Positions 8,750 to 17,361 are shown, numbered from the stretch's first letter. The stretch is 45,896 bases of DNA from Chloroflexota bacterium (GCA_012729755.1 JAAYCN010000072.1:1-45896); one strand, 5' to 3'. The notes: a model not told the origin generated them from the sequence alone. Numbers and translations: made by a program.

Positions 8750-10021
8750 ATGGATTTTTTGGAACTTGAAAAAAAGTCAATCATACAATTAAAGAAAATG
8801 GCAGATGACCTCAACTTTCCGAAGCCAAATCGGCTGAAGCGGGAAGGTTTGATTGTCAAGATCGCCCAGGCCCTGGCAGAACAGGAAGGGCTCGAAATGA
8901 GAGGCGGCATTCTTGAGATCATGAACGAGGGCATCGGATTCCTGCGCGCCAATTATCGTATCGGACCGGAGGATGTTTACGTTTCTCAGGCACAGCTGCG
9001 CCGATATGACCTGAGGCCGGGCGATCTGGTGATTGGTCATGTGCGCCCACCGCGGGAATCTGAACGCAACTATGGGCTGCTCAAGGTGGAGTCGGTGAAT
9101 GGGATGACGCCGGATGATGCTCGGAAGCGCATCAAATTCGAAAATCTCACGCCGGTTTTCCCGGACACGCTGCTAAATCTCGAGCACGACCCTCGCAATC
9201 TGGCGACGCGGATGATCAATCTGATCGCGCCGATCGGTGGTGGACAAAGAGCGATGATTGTTTCACCGCCAAAAGCCGGCAAGACGACCATCCTCAAGGA
9301 TATCTCGAATTCAATCGCGGTTAATCATCCAGAAGTGAGGCAGATTATGTCGCTGATCGGTGAGCGCCCCGAAGAAGTCACCGATATGGATCGCTCAGTC
9401 GAAGCCGAAGTGATCGCGAGCACCTTCGACGAGCCGGTCAACGCGCATGTGAGAATGGCGGAAATCGGCCTGGACCGCGCGAAAAGACTGGTCGAAAATG
9501 GCCTTGATGTGGTGATCCTGATGGATTCGCTGACCCGCCTCGCGCGTGCTTACAATATGGTCGTCAACCCATCAGGCCGCACGCTTTCAGGCGGCATGGA
9601 TCCTTCCGCGCTCTATCCGCCAAAACGTTTCTTTGGCGCCGCCCGCAACCTCGAAGACGGGGGAAGTCTGACAATCATTGCCACCGCGATGGTGGATACC
9701 GGTTCAAGACTGGACGATGTGGTCTATGAAGAGTTCAAAGGAACCGGCAATATGGAGCTCCACCTTTCCCGTCGTTTACAGGAACGGCGCATCTTCCCGG
9801 CGATTGATATTGAGCGTTCTTCAACCCGCCGTGAGGAGTTGATGCTGAGTCCTGAAACCTTGCAAAGAGTCTGGTTGATGCGTAGAATGTACCTGCAGAT
9901 GGTCTCCACCCCTCCGCAAGGGGCAGGGATGGACACCGCAGTTGCTACCGAAGCAATCCTGCAGCGTATGGAAAAGACCAAGACTAATGCGGAGTTCTTG
10001 GAAAATCTCGCCGAGATGTAA
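8750..10021 (+). CDS. rho: Transcription termination factor Rho
   Basis: Rho is the hexameric RNA-dependent ATPase/helicase that terminates transcription. The 423-residue protein has the N-terminal Rho_N helix-extended-loop region (about 1-45), the CSD-like RNA-binding domain (about 50-125) and the ATPase core with Walker A PPKAGKTT (173-180), the [10 protein letters not shown] and [15 protein letters not shown] segments and the Rho arginine-rich C-terminal region. Length is standard, with no large inserted domain. GGAG sits four bases upstream of the ATG. The next gene begins 27 bases downstream and is probably co-transcribed. It has its own extended -10 promoter and a long leader. Confidence 0.98.
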   Translation: MDFLELEKKSIIQLKKMADDLNFPKPNRLKREGLIVKIAQALAEQEGLEMRGGILEIMNEGIGFLRANYRIGPEDVYVSQAQLRRYDLRPGDLVIGHVRPPRESERNYGLLKVESVNGMTPDDARKRIKFENLTPVFPDTLLNLEHDPRNLATRMINLIAPIGGGQRAMIVSPPKAGKTTILKDISNSIAVNHPEVRQIMSLIGERPEEVTDMDRSVEAEVIASTFDEPVNAHVRMAEIGLDRAKRLVENGLDVVILMDSLTRLARAYNMVVNPSGRTLSGGMDPSALYPPKRFFGAARNLEDGGSLTIIATAMVDTGSRLDDVVYEEFKGTGNMELHLSRRLQERRIFPAIDIERSSTRREELMLSPETLQRVWLMRRMYLQMVSTPPQGAGMDTAVATEAILQRMEKTKTNAEFLENLAEM

Positions 10022-10048
10022 GTCGCGGGAACGGACAAAGGAAAACGC

Positions 10049-11143
10049 ATGACCAAACAAAACACCTCTTCACCAGAGGTGAAAAAGAGTAAATTGCCCA
10101 CGATATTGGCGTGGGTCTTTGCAGTTCTGATCTGCGGAGGCTTATTTTCGGTTTTGATCTGGCAGCCTCCCATCGCCCGAGTGATGGCCGCGCGAAAAAA
10201 ACAGGCAGCCAATCTGACCTATGAAACCCCGTCGAATTTGAATCAGCAAGCATTAGAAAACCTGCCCGATTTTCAGGTAATCGCCGAGAACCCCATGATG
10301 CAGCGAGAGCTCGAGCTGTCAACATACGCGCAGGAATATCGCCCTGCTGCGATAGAGTACACGGTTGTGGAAGGCGATGTTTTGGATCGTATTTCTGAGC
10401 GTTTTGGGGTCAGCACTGAGACTATTTTGTTCGCGAATAAACAGCTGCGCGATCAGGCGGATATGGTCCTGGTGGGCACGATCCTGACTATTCCACCCGT
10501 GGATGGGATCTGGTACCGCTGGCGTTCGAGTGACACACTCCAGAAGGTCGCGGAGCGCTACAACGCTTATGCTCGCGATATCGTGTATTTTATCGGCAAC
10601 AATCTGGATGCCACCGACCCCAGGCCAACGCCCGGCAGCTACATCATGATTCCGGGTGGATGGCGGGAATTGGTGGATTTGACAGCTCCCGCGACTGTTG
10701 TCGACGCTTCAGGCAAAGTGCGCAGCGGCTTTGATGGGCCGGGGTCTTGCGCGATCAGCGGTTTTGGACCGGTCGGGAATGGTTTTCTGGTCTGGCCGAG
10801 CGCGGTGCGACATATTTCCGGTAACCGTTTCGGGCCCGGACATAATGGCCTCGATATTGGCGCAGGAATGGGTTCGCAGTTGTTCGCCGCGGATAGCGGC
10901 ACGGTGGTTTACGCGGGCTGGTTGGAGGGCGGTTACGGAAACCTGGTGGTCATTGACCATAATAATGGTTGGATCACGATGTATGAGCATCTTGAGCGCC
11001 TGGGCGTGAGCTGCGGGCAAAGCGTGACTCAGGGCCAGCAAATTGGTCTGGCAGGATCTACGGGCAACTCGACCGGAGCACATCTTCATTTTGAGGTGCG
11101 CATCGGCGGCACGCCAGTCAACCCATTAGATTACCTGCCTTAA
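10049..11143 (+). CDS. Membrane-anchored LysM/M23 peptidoglycan hydrolase
   Basis: A 364-residue envelope protein. An N-terminal TM segment (about 18-38) anchors it; a LysM motif (about 105-150, YTVVEGDVLDRISERFGV) and a weaker second LysM-like unit (about 155-200) would bind peptidoglycan. The C-terminal peptidase M23 domain carries zinc ligands His265 and Asp269 (HNGLDIG) and the HLH motif with His345/His347. The complete set points to an active zinc endopeptidase that cuts cell-wall cross-bridges, as in septum splitting or sporulation-type LytM proteins. AAAGGA precedes the start. It follows rho closely and is followed by a tRNA gene. Confidence 0.92.
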   Translation: MTKQNTSSPEVKKSKLPTILAWVFAVLICGGLFSVLIWQPPIARVMAARKKQAANLTYETPSNLNQQALENLPDFQVIAENPMMQRELELSTYAQEYRPAAIEYTVVEGDVLDRISERFGVSTETILFANKQLRDQADMVLVGTILTIPPVDGIWYRWRSSDTLQKVAERYNAYARDIVYFIGNNLDATDPRPTPGSYIMIPGGWRELVDLTAPATVVDASGKVRSGFDGPGSCAISGFGPVGNGFLVWPSAVRHISGNRFGPGHNGLDIGAGMGSQLFAADSGTVVYAGWLEGGYGNLVVIDHNNGWITMYEHLERLGVSCGQSVTQGQQIGLAGSTGNSTGAHLHFEVRIGGTPVNPLDYLP

Positions 11144-11146
11144 TGA

Positions 11147-11152
11147 TATAAT
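11147..11152 (+). promoter_or_regulatory. Candidate -10 element of the tRNA-Arg gene
   Basis: TATAAT ends 10 bases before the first tRNA base, the right distance for a start just upstream of the mature 5' end. No strong -35 hexamer was seen. Confidence 0.5.
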
Positions 11153-11162
11153 TTCGCCGCTG

Positions 11163-11235
11163 GCCCCAGTGGCTCAATGGACAGAGCGAGGCACTCCTAA
11201 CGCCTAGGTTGGGGGTTCGATTCCCTCCTGGGGCA
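11163..11235 (+). tRNA. tRNA-Arg (anticodon CCT)
   Basis: The cloverleaf folds fully: acceptor GCCCCAG/CTGGGGC, D stem GCTC/GAGC, anticodon arm 11189-11205 with loop CTCCTAA (anticodon 11196-11198, reads AGG), T arm GGGGG/CCCTC with loop TTCGATT, and discriminator A. The bottom anticodon-stem pair is an A-C mismatch. CCA is not encoded. It follows the M23 gene by 19 bases and has a terminator right behind it. Confidence 0.95.
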
Positions 11236-11250
11236 TGAATCGGAAAAGGA

Positions 11251-11280
11251 ACAGACCGTACAGATGCGGTCTGTTTTTTT
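11251..11280 (+). terminator. Intrinsic terminator after tRNA-Arg
   Basis: An 8-bp stem ACAGACCG/CGGTCTGT with an 8-base loop is followed by a run of six or more Ts. Confidence 0.9.
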
Positions 11281-11350
11281 AGATGGGGGTTAGTGACAAA
11301 TTATTTCAGCGATTGGAGATTCAACTGAAATTGGGGCGGATGAGAATGCC

Positions 11351-11719
11351 TTAGAAGTTGATGCCGTCTTCGGAATCCGCGGGGTCATCGCTGTGCAATT
11401 CGCGCCGAACCCAGAGGAGGAGAACTTCGCCCTCTTCAGTGGTCATGGCGCGGGCGGCGACGATGGGTGTTTGTTTGGTCAGACCAACGCGATCCTTATA
11501 GACAAGGAACATGGTCTGTTTGGCTTCCCAGGCGTTTTGGCAGCGGTTGAGCAAGAGTTGACCATTAAACGTTCGCAGGGTTGTGAACGCCATATCATAA
11601 AGAAATGGCCCTTCGAGGATGCCAGCCGTCCAGGCGCGTGATTGGTCTAACCCAGAGGAAGGGTAGATGGGCTCAAAAACTGGTGTTGGCCCTTCGATAA
11701 TGGTGATCTTGTTGTTCAT
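11351..11719 (-). CDS. Hypothetical protein
   Basis: A 122-residue soluble protein I do not recognise. It has no signal peptide, TM segment, cysteine-rich motif or nucleotide-binding loop. The body is a mix of short beta-like and helical segments, with a WVRREL segment before an acidic C-terminal tail (HSDDPADSEDGINF). The start ATG at 11719 has only a weak upstream purine stretch (CTGAAA). Codon use fits its neighbours and the frame has no overlapping competitor of better quality, which is why I call it. It lies alone between a convergent tRNA terminator and a separate minus-strand gene. Function unknown. Confidence 0.6.
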   Translation of the reverse strand: MNNKITIIEGPTPVFEPIYPSSGLDQSRAWTAGILEGPFLYDMAFTTLRTFNGQLLLNRCQNAWEAKQTMFLVYKDRVGLTKQTPIVAARAMTTEEGEVLLLWVRRELHSDDPADSEDGINF

Positions 11720-11764
11720 TTTCAGCGGCTATGATAACACATTGTTGTTATCGTTCATTAATCA

Positions 11765-11792
11765 AAAGAGCTGAGAAAATTCTCAGCTCTTT
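11765..11792 (-). terminator. Hairpin terminator of the twin-repeat secreted protein gene
   Basis: A long near-perfect palindrome, AAAGAGCTGAG/CTCAGCTCTTT with a six-base centre, lies 19 bases beyond the stop codon. On the minus strand it is followed by TTTTGATT, a short T tract. Confidence 0.7.
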
Positions 11793-11810
11793 CAGAAATA
11801 CGAGGGCAAG

Positions 11811-12557
11811 TTAATTGGTGGAGTTATTCCAGAACCAGTTATAGGCGTACCAACCACCTGCGCCATCCATACGGATTGAAATGCGCTGGAGATCTTTGAG
11901 CTCAGCCGGAATAGGATAAGTCGCTTCAAACGAGCCGCCCTCGCCGGAATTGAATGTGGCGGAATCAATGCCATTGATGGCCATCGTCCACATCATTCCC
12001 ATCTTGACAACAAAGTCAGTGTTGGCAGGGAAATTGATGCCTTTGATGGTAACTGAGTCATTGGCTTTGACAGCGGTAATGCTAAAGCTTGGGTACATCA
12101 CCACAACAGGCTTGGGGGTTGTTGAAGGCGCTGGCGTGGCCGGTGAAGACGGGGTCGAAGGGGCGGGCGGAACACCTGGCCAGGAGCCGTTGGGATTATT
12201 GATAAAGAAGTTAAAAGAGTACCATCCGCCAGTTCCTTCCATGCGGATGGAAATTGTATTGCGACCCTTTAATGGGTCAGGGATATTGAATGTGGCAGCA
12301 AACGAGCCGCCGGCGCCGGAGTTGAATGTTCCGACTTCAATGCCGTTGACGCCCCGCGTGTTATATTCACCCATCATGACAACAAAATCAACATTGGCGG
12401 GAAAATCTCTGGTCTCAACCGATACGCTTACATCCGTATTGACACCTTTGATGAAAAACACAGGAATTTTGAACTGAGCTGAGACGTTTTGAACACTGAA
12501 AACCATCGGCAAAATAAATGAAAGGGTAAGAATGAATAAAACGATTTTCCTTTTCAT
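11811..12557 (-). CDS. Secreted protein with two tandem 85-residue repeats
   Basis: A 248-residue exported protein of unknown function. A signal peptide (1-27) is followed by two homologous units of about 85 residues (about 30-120 and 155-245), each with a DFVVxMG segment, a GI(E/D)xxTFNSGxGGSF segment and an ISIRM(E/D)GxGGWYxxN end. They are joined by a Pro/Ser/Thr linker (PPAPSTPSSPATPAPSTTPKP region, about 130-152). The pattern suggests two small beta-sandwich modules for surface binding. The start is strong: AAAGGAG five bases before ATG. It is a single-gene unit with its own terminator. Confidence 0.8.
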   Translation of the reverse strand: MKRKIVLFILTLSFILPMVFSVQNVSAQFKIPVFFIKGVNTDVSVSVETRDFPANVDFVVMMGEYNTRGVNGIEVGTFNSGAGGSFAATFNIPDPLKGRNTISIRMEGTGGWYSFNFFINNPNGSWPGVPPAPSTPSSPATPAPSTTPKPVVVMYPSFSITAVKANDSVTIKGINFPANTDFVVKMGMMWTMAINGIDSATFNSGEGGSFEATYPIPAELKDLQRISIRMDGAGGWYAYNWFWNNSTN

Positions 12558-12671
12558 GACTGCTCCTTTTTTGTGGCGTATAGAGATATGTTAATGATAA
12601 TACATTAAGTCCTGATTGATAAGACGATTAACAACCGAAAAAAGTTCCAAATTCACTTTTTAAAATGATTA

Positions 12672-12677
12672 TATAAT
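12672..12677 (+). promoter_or_regulatory. Candidate -10 element, possibly giving a leaderless transcript
   Basis: TATAAT ends seven bases before the ATG at 12685, and no Shine-Dalgarno sequence lies between. A start at the usual distance would fall on or next to the ATG. The -35 region is weak. Confidence 0.4.
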
Positions 12678-12684
12678 CGAAGTC

Positions 12685-13392
12685 ATGAAAAAGTATGCAT
12701 GGCTTTACATTATTTTTGTGTTTGTGGCGCTGCTGGGATGGATGGGCGTGCGAGTTTATCGGAAGTATTTTGGTGGAAGAAACTCCGCTGTAATGGATTT
12801 CATTCTTCGCACAGACCAACATCAAAGCTGGGTGACACCGGTTTTTCAAAGATGCGGAACCGCGCCATTTGTGATGCCAACCGAGGGTTATGTTGGCTAT
12901 TATTACGGTGATTCGTTCAGACCTTTTCATCGACATCAGGGAATTGACATTTTTGGAGGCAAAACTGCTGGCCAAACGCCTGTTTATGCGCCGTATGATG
13001 GGTTTGTGAGTCGTGAGGCAGGCTGGAAATCCAGCCTGATCATGCGCATCCCACAAGACCCGCTCAGCGACCAACCCAAACAAATCTGGATATACATGAC
13101 CCATATGGCGGACGCGCAAGGGAACAGCCTGATTGACCCAAAATTTGAAACTGGCAGCATGGAAGTGCCGGTCAAGCAGGGCGATTTGTTGGGATACCAG
13201 GGGGATTATTCGGGGGTCCCCCTGAAGCCGGTTGGGGTGCACCTGCACCTTTCAATCGTCAAAGACGATGGAAATGGGCACTATCTGAATGAACTGAAAA
13301 TTAATAACACTTATGACCCAAGCCCTTATTTTGGAATGGACCTGCGGGCTGATAATCCGCTGGTCGGTCTGGCGAGATGCGAAACCGAATGA
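12685..13392 (+). CDS. Membrane-anchored M23-family metallopeptidase
   Basis: A 235-residue protein with an N-terminal TM anchor (about 5-25) and an extracytoplasmic LytM/M23-type domain. The expected zinc ligands are present: His84 and Asp88 in HQGIDIFG, His140 in THM, and His186/His188 in HLHLSIV. It therefore looks active on peptidoglycan. Unlike the M23 gene at 10049 it has no LysM domain. The ATG at 12685 lacks a clear ribosome binding site, and a TATAAT lies seven bases upstream, so translation may be leaderless. A separate promoter lies just behind it for the next gene. Confidence 0.85.
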   Translation: MKKYAWLYIIFVFVALLGWMGVRVYRKYFGGRNSAVMDFILRTDQHQSWVTPVFQRCGTAPFVMPTEGYVGYYYGDSFRPFHRHQGIDIFGGKTAGQTPVYAPYDGFVSREAGWKSSLIMRIPQDPLSDQPKQIWIYMTHMADAQGNSLIDPKFETGSMEVPVKQGDLLGYQGDYSGVPLKPVGVHLHLSIVKDDGNGHYLNELKINNTYDPSPYFGMDLRADNPLVGLARCETE

Positions 13393-13394
13393 GA

Positions 13395-13423
13395 TTGTAA
13401 AGCGGGCGCTAATTTGGCATAAT
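13395..13423 (+). promoter_or_regulatory. Promoter of the MBL-fold/asparaginase/endonuclease III group
   Basis: TTGTAA (13395-13400), a 17-bp spacer and CATAAT (13418-13423), with TGG just before the -10 as an extended element. It starts right after the M23 stop codon. Confidence 0.55.
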
Positions 13424-13451
13424 AGCCCCAACAGCTTAAATGGAGACAGAC

Positions 13452-14300
13452 ATGCAGGAAATTGCCCCAAATGTGTTCATTGAGAACAATTCGCTCGGCA
13501 TGGTAACGGGCGTGATTCGTACAGAGGCAGGGAGCGTTCTGGTTGACTCACCCAGCCGCCAAGATGATGTGCGCTCGTGGCGCTCAGGGACAGCGAAGCT
13601 GGTGATGGGTGAACCCAAATTTTTAATCAGCCTGGACACGAATTATGACCGAATCCTGAGTTCAAAAGGAACGAGTTGTGTGATCATCACGCACAGAAAC
13701 AGCCTGACAGTGCCGCGAACGAGGGCTGCCTCGCAGAAATCAGCTGATGAGAATCTTGGCTCCAACGACCCATATGATTCACAAGTCAGCTCGCTGCGAT
13801 GGATTCCGCCTGAAATCGTGTTTGACAGCAGCTTGTCACTGCATCTGGGTGAGATGGATTTGCTGCTCGAACATCATGCTGGCTCGAATACTTCAGGAAT
13901 ATGGGTGATCCTGGCTCAACAGAAGGTAATTTTTGTGGGTGATACGGTTGTTGTTGACCAACCCCCTTTTTTGGCATATGCCGACCTGGCGATCTGGCAG
14001 GAAGATCTGAAAGTATTGGCTTCAAGGAGATACAAAAGCTATCAGATTGTTTCAGCGCGCAGCGGTATTGTCAGTGTTGAACAGGTTAGAGAGATGAATA
14101 AGTTGATTGGCGCAATCAGAAGTTTGCTGACCCCTCTGATTGACAGACAAGCCGCCCTGGAAGATTATTATGAGCTGATTCCAAAGATCATGAAGCGCAT
14201 CAACTATCTGTCAGCCACTGAGGAATTGTGTGCCAATCGGCTGCGTTGGGGGCTGACGACCTGGTATGAACAAAATCAAAGAGTAATGAAAGAGGCATAA
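13452..14300 (+). CDS. Degenerate metallo-beta-lactamase-fold protein
   Basis: A 282-residue protein with the layout of MBL-fold hydrolases: an N-terminal beta unit ending in GSVLVDSP, a middle block, an HHAGSNTSG segment like the gHTpGs motif, and VIFVGDTV carrying the usual bridging Asp. The signature HxHxDH is replaced by DTNYDR (62-67), so three of the four first-site histidines are gone and normal di-metal catalysis is unlikely. The ATG at 13452 is preferred over an in-frame ATG at 13440 because GGAG (13442-13445) lies between them at correct spacing. The gene overlaps the asparaginase start by one base (TAATG). It could be a binding or regulatory homologue; function is not known. Confidence 0.75.
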   Translation: MQEIAPNVFIENNSLGMVTGVIRTEAGSVLVDSPSRQDDVRSWRSGTAKLVMGEPKFLISLDTNYDRILSSKGTSCVIITHRNSLTVPRTRAASQKSADENLGSNDPYDSQVSSLRWIPPEIVFDSSLSLHLGEMDLLLEHHAGSNTSGIWVILAQQKVIFVGDTVVVDQPPFLAYADLAIWQEDLKVLASRRYKSYQIVSARSGIVSVEQVREMNKLIGAIRSLLTPLIDRQAALEDYYELIPKIMKRINYLSATEELCANRLRWGLTTWYEQNQRVMKEA

Positions 14301-15352
14301 TGGAAAAATCGCAAGGGTATGCGCCTGCAGTTGAACTGACAAGAGGCGAGATTGTTGAGTGTGTCCATTTTGGGGCTTTGGCCATGGTGGATTCGAGCGG
14401 TCAATTGCTCTATTCGATCGGTGATCCAAAATTGGTGACCTTTCCGCGCAGCTCAATGAAGCCGTTTCAGGCGCTGCCTTTTATCGAGATTGGCGGTCAT
14501 CAAGCCTTTGGCCTGACCGAGGAAGAGGTGGCAATTTTTTGCGCTTCTCACCATGGGACGGATGAACACGTCAGGGTGTTGAAATCGATCCATCAAAAGG
14601 TCGGGTTGACTGAAGACCTGCTTCAATGCGGCGTTCATTGGCCGTCTGATAAGGATACGACCGAGGCGATGAAAGCCCGCGGTGAAACACCCACACCGTA
14701 CAGGCACAATTGTTCAGGTAAGCACACCGGAATGTTGGCTCACGCGGTTTTTCGCGCATTGGGATTCAGCAATTACCTCGATACGAAGCACGGCGTGCAA
14801 AAGCTTATACGCAAGGCGGTGGCGGAGATGTGCGCCGTGCCGAACGAGAGTCTTATTTTGGGCATTGACGGCTGCAGCGCGCCTGTGTACGCGATGCCGC
14901 TGGACAGCTTCGCTTATGCGGTGGCCAGATTGTGCGACCCGGTTGGCCTTTCAGACGCGCGCCAGGATGGCTGCAGGACGATTACAAAAGCGATGATGAG
15001 TTACCCGATCATGGTAGCGGGACCGAAGGGCATGGATACGGTGCTGATGCAGACCCTGCCCGGCAAAGTGGTGGTGAAGGGCGGAGCGGAGGGCTATCAG
15101 ATGATCGGCGTGATGCCCGACGTGTTATATCCGGGGTCGAAAGGGATTGGCATTGCTTTCAAATTCTCAGATGGAGACCCTACACGCAGGGCTACCCATC
15201 GTCTGACGGTGGAACTGTTGACCGCGCTTGGGTTTGAGGAAGCAATGAGTTCAGAAATGTTTGCCGATTTCAATGTGCCGATTTTACGAAATTGGCGCGG
15301 GTTGGAAATCGGGGAAATTAAAGTTTGCGAACCCATCAAGGTTGACTTGTGA
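14300..15352 (+). CDS. L-asparaginase II family (Rhizobium etli AnsA-like)
   Basis: This 350-residue protein belongs to the asparaginase II family (PF06089), a beta-lactamase-like fold unrelated to the E. coli AnsA/AnsB enzymes. It hydrolyses L-asparagine to aspartate and ammonia. Visible family features are the SxxK-like motif SSMK (Ser51-Lys54), CASHHG (81-86), and the conserved cysteine of HNCSGKHTG (Cys138) reported as a metal ligand in the R. etli enzymes. Length is typical. The start overlaps the preceding stop by one base, and its TGA stop overlaps the next start, so the three genes are translationally coupled. There is no signal peptide, so it should be cytoplasmic. Confidence 0.92.
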   Translation: MEKSQGYAPAVELTRGEIVECVHFGALAMVDSSGQLLYSIGDPKLVTFPRSSMKPFQALPFIEIGGHQAFGLTEEEVAIFCASHHGTDEHVRVLKSIHQKVGLTEDLLQCGVHWPSDKDTTEAMKARGETPTPYRHNCSGKHTGMLAHAVFRALGFSNYLDTKHGVQKLIRKAVAEMCAVPNESLILGIDGCSAPVYAMPLDSFAYAVARLCDPVGLSDARQDGCRTITKAMMSYPIMVAGPKGMDTVLMQTLPGKVVVKGGAEGYQMIGVMPDVLYPGSKGIGIAFKFSDGDPTRRATHRLTVELLTALGFEEAMSSEMFADFNVPILRNWRGLEIGEIKVCEPIKVDL

Positions 15353-16026
15353 TGGATGAACGTCAGGATCATCGGCAGCTCTTTGACAGCATAGGCAAGC
15401 GGCTGGCAGAAACGTTTGGCGTTCCAAACCTGGATAACCAGCGCAGCGCGGTGGATGAACTGGTATTGACCTATCTGTCTCAGAATACCAATGATGTCAA
15501 CCGCGATAAGGCTTTTGTTGAATTAAAACGGCGATTTAAAGACTATGAGGCAGTGCGTGACGCGGATCCGCAGGAAGTTATCGACAGTGTTCGCGTCGCT
15601 GGACTGGCTAACCAAAAGGGCCCAAATATTCAGGCTGGGTTGAAGGCGATCAGCGATCATTGTGGTGAGATCAGCCTTGATTTCCTGAAAGAAATGGAAA
15701 TGGAAGACGCCCGCGGCTGGTTGACCAGCCTGAGAGGGGTCGGACCGAAGACCGCGGCAATCGTATTGGTTTTTTCGCTGGGAATGCCAGCCTTTCCGGT
15801 AGACACGCATATTTACCGGGTCAGCGGGCGGATCGGTTTCAGACCTCTCAACTTGGATGTGGTAAGAACGCACACTTATCTTGAGTCAATTGGAGATCCC
15901 AGCCAGTTTGGCCCTCTGCATCTCAACTTGATCAGGTTGGGGCGTGAGATCTGCCAGGCGCGCAAACCTAAATGACCGATTTGTCCGGTGTTTGACTTGT
16001 GTCGTTTTCCGAACAAAACTGTTTAA
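15352..16026 (+). CDS. Endonuclease III-like DNA glycosylase, with in-frame TGA at an iron-sulfur cysteine position
   Basis: An HhH-GPD DNA glycosylase/AP lyase of the endonuclease III group, acting on oxidised pyrimidines. The HhH motif LRGVGPKTA carries the catalytic Lys133, and PVDTH carries Asp151. The frame meets TGA at 15973-15975 after 207 residues. Family members need a C-x6-C-x2-C-x5-C cluster at this point: Cys201 is present, the TGA takes the place of residue 208 exactly, and the continued frame gives PIC (211) and PVFDLC (217) before TAA at 16024-16026. The full reading is 224 residues, normal length, and ends three bases before miaB. Read as a stop, the protein loses the FeS loop. 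It may be a selenocysteine codon, a recent nonsense mutation or a sequencing error. GTG at 15349 is an alternative start; ATG 15352 overlaps the asparaginase stop. Confidence 0.85.
15973..15975 (+). other. In-frame TGA at a conserved FeS-cluster cysteine position
   Basis: One base differs from TGC/TGT. The reading frame continues for 16 sense codons and keeps both remaining cluster cysteines at the exact family spacing. I see no convincing SECIS-like hairpin directly downstream: only ACCG/CGGT around 15975-15990 and GTTTT/AAAAC around 16004-16020. Confidence 0.6.
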
Positions 16027-16029
16027 AGA

Positions 16030-17346
16030 TTAGTCGGCGAGTTCACCAATTAATGTCCAGGGTCCGGTCCAGGTGATTTTGACCGATCGTTCCTGCCCTC
16101 TTAGAGACAGATCGCTTTCGACATAAACCAGACGGTTGGTGGGCGTGCGTCCGCGCCAACGCTGTTTGGTTTTTGCTTCAAAGAGAACGGGCTGACAGGT
16201 GCTAATCAAATGAGCGTTAAGTTCGCCGACGACTTGTTCCTGAAGATCTTCAAGCGCTCGAAAACGGCGCATTTTTTCCGCAGCTGGCACGTCATCGGGC
16301 AGGAAGCGGGCTGAATAGGTGTTGGGGCGGGGAGAGTAACGAGCGAGGTGGGCTACATCCAGTTTGAGATCAGCGAGCAGGTCATAGGTGGCCTGAAATG
16401 CTGCTTCGGACTCACCGGGGAAGCCAACGATGATGTCCGTGCCGATAGAGACGCCGGGAATTCGTTCTCGAATGCGGGCGACGAGTTCGCGATATTGTGC
16501 GTTAGTGTGCCCTCGCCGCATGGCAGTAAGAATTTGATCATCGCCAGCCTGAACGGGGACTTCAATGTGAGGCATCACTTTGGGCAAATTCGCGACAGCA
16601 TCGATCAGAGCGTCAGTCATCCAGTTTGGATGTGAGGTAAGAAAGCGGATGCGCAAAAGACCGGGAATCTCGTTGAGCATGCTCAGCAGCTCTGGCAGGC
16701 GGGGGCTGTCGGCCAGGTCGAGCCCGTAGCGGTCAATAATTTGACCCAACAAGACGACTTCTTTGACCCCTTCGCTGACCATCTGGCGAGCTTCGCGGAG
16801 GATCTTTTGGGCGTCGCGGCTGCGTTCCCTGCCGCGGCGGTGAGGGATAACACAATAAGCGCAGGCATGTGAGCAGCCCAGAACGATCGGAAGATTTTCT
16901 GAAACTTCGCGTTGACCAGTGGGAGAGCTGACGCCAAACTCGGCGTCTAAGACAGAGTCAACGCGCGATCGCCAGAGTTCGGCTTCTTCGAGTTCGAGCC
17001 TGGTTTGTAAGAAATTGAGCAAAGGCAAAGGGTCGGAGGGGGCGGCGAAAACATCTACCCAGGGGAAGCGCTTTTGAAAGGTCTGGTTGCCCTGCACCCC
17101 AACCAGGCAACCCATCAGGGCGATGGTCAGTTCGGGGTTGGCCTGTTTGAGGGGTTTGAGCGAGTTCAGGCGGCCCAAGGCTTTATCTTCGGCGCTCTGA
17201 CGAACCACACAAGTATTAAGCAGAATGACATCCGCCAGATCTGCCTGGGCTGTTTTTTCCAGCCCAAGACTCTCGAGCGAACGCGAAATCCGCTCGGAAT
17301 CAGCCACATTCATCTGACAGCCTTCAGTCCAGATATGGTATTTCAT
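16030..17346 (-). CDS. miaB: tRNA-2-methylthio-N6-dimethylallyladenosine synthase
   Basis: MiaB adds a methylthio group to i6A37 of tRNAs reading UNN codons, using radical SAM chemistry and a second iron-sulfur cluster. From the ATG at 17346 it has 438 residues: the UPF0004 domain with Cys10, Cys46 and Cys80, the radical SAM motif CSHACAYC (Cys158, Cys162, Cys165), and a C-terminal TRAM domain (about 370-435). The longer frame upstream to 17451 has no family similarity, and MKYHIWTEGCQMN is the typical beginning. TATAAT lies nine bases before the ATG, so the message may be leaderless or nearly so. It converges with the endonuclease III gene. Confidence 0.92.
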   Translation of the reverse strand: MKYHIWTEGCQMNVADSERISRSLESLGLEKTAQADLADVILLNTCVVRQSAEDKALGRLNSLKPLKQANPELTIALMGCLVGVQGNQTFQKRFPWVDVFAAPSDPLPLLNFLQTRLELEEAELWRSRVDSVLDAEFGVSSPTGQREVSENLPIVLGCSHACAYCVIPHRRGRERSRDAQKILREARQMVSEGVKEVVLLGQIIDRYGLDLADSPRLPELLSMLNEIPGLLRIRFLTSHPNWMTDALIDAVANLPKVMPHIEVPVQAGDDQILTAMRRGHTNAQYRELVARIRERIPGVSIGTDIIVGFPGESEAAFQATYDLLADLKLDVAHLARYSPRPNTYSARFLPDDVPAAEKMRRFRALEDLQEQVVGELNAHLISTCQPVLFEAKTKQRWRGRTPTNRLVYVESDLSLRGQERSVKITWTGPWTLIGELAD

Positions 17347-17355
17347 AGCGCGCCT

Positions 17356-17361
17356 ATTATA
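17356..17361 (-). promoter_or_regulatory. Candidate -10 element close to the miaB start
   Basis: TATAAT on the minus strand, nine bases before the ATG, with no strong -35 box and only AGG as a possible ribosome binding site. Confidence 0.35.

Noticed and set aside
15349-16026. Reassignment of TGA as a sense codon throughout the genome
   Set aside because: TGA acts as a normal stop in well-defined genes here, such as asparaginase II (15350-15352) and the ferredoxin gene (36902-36904).
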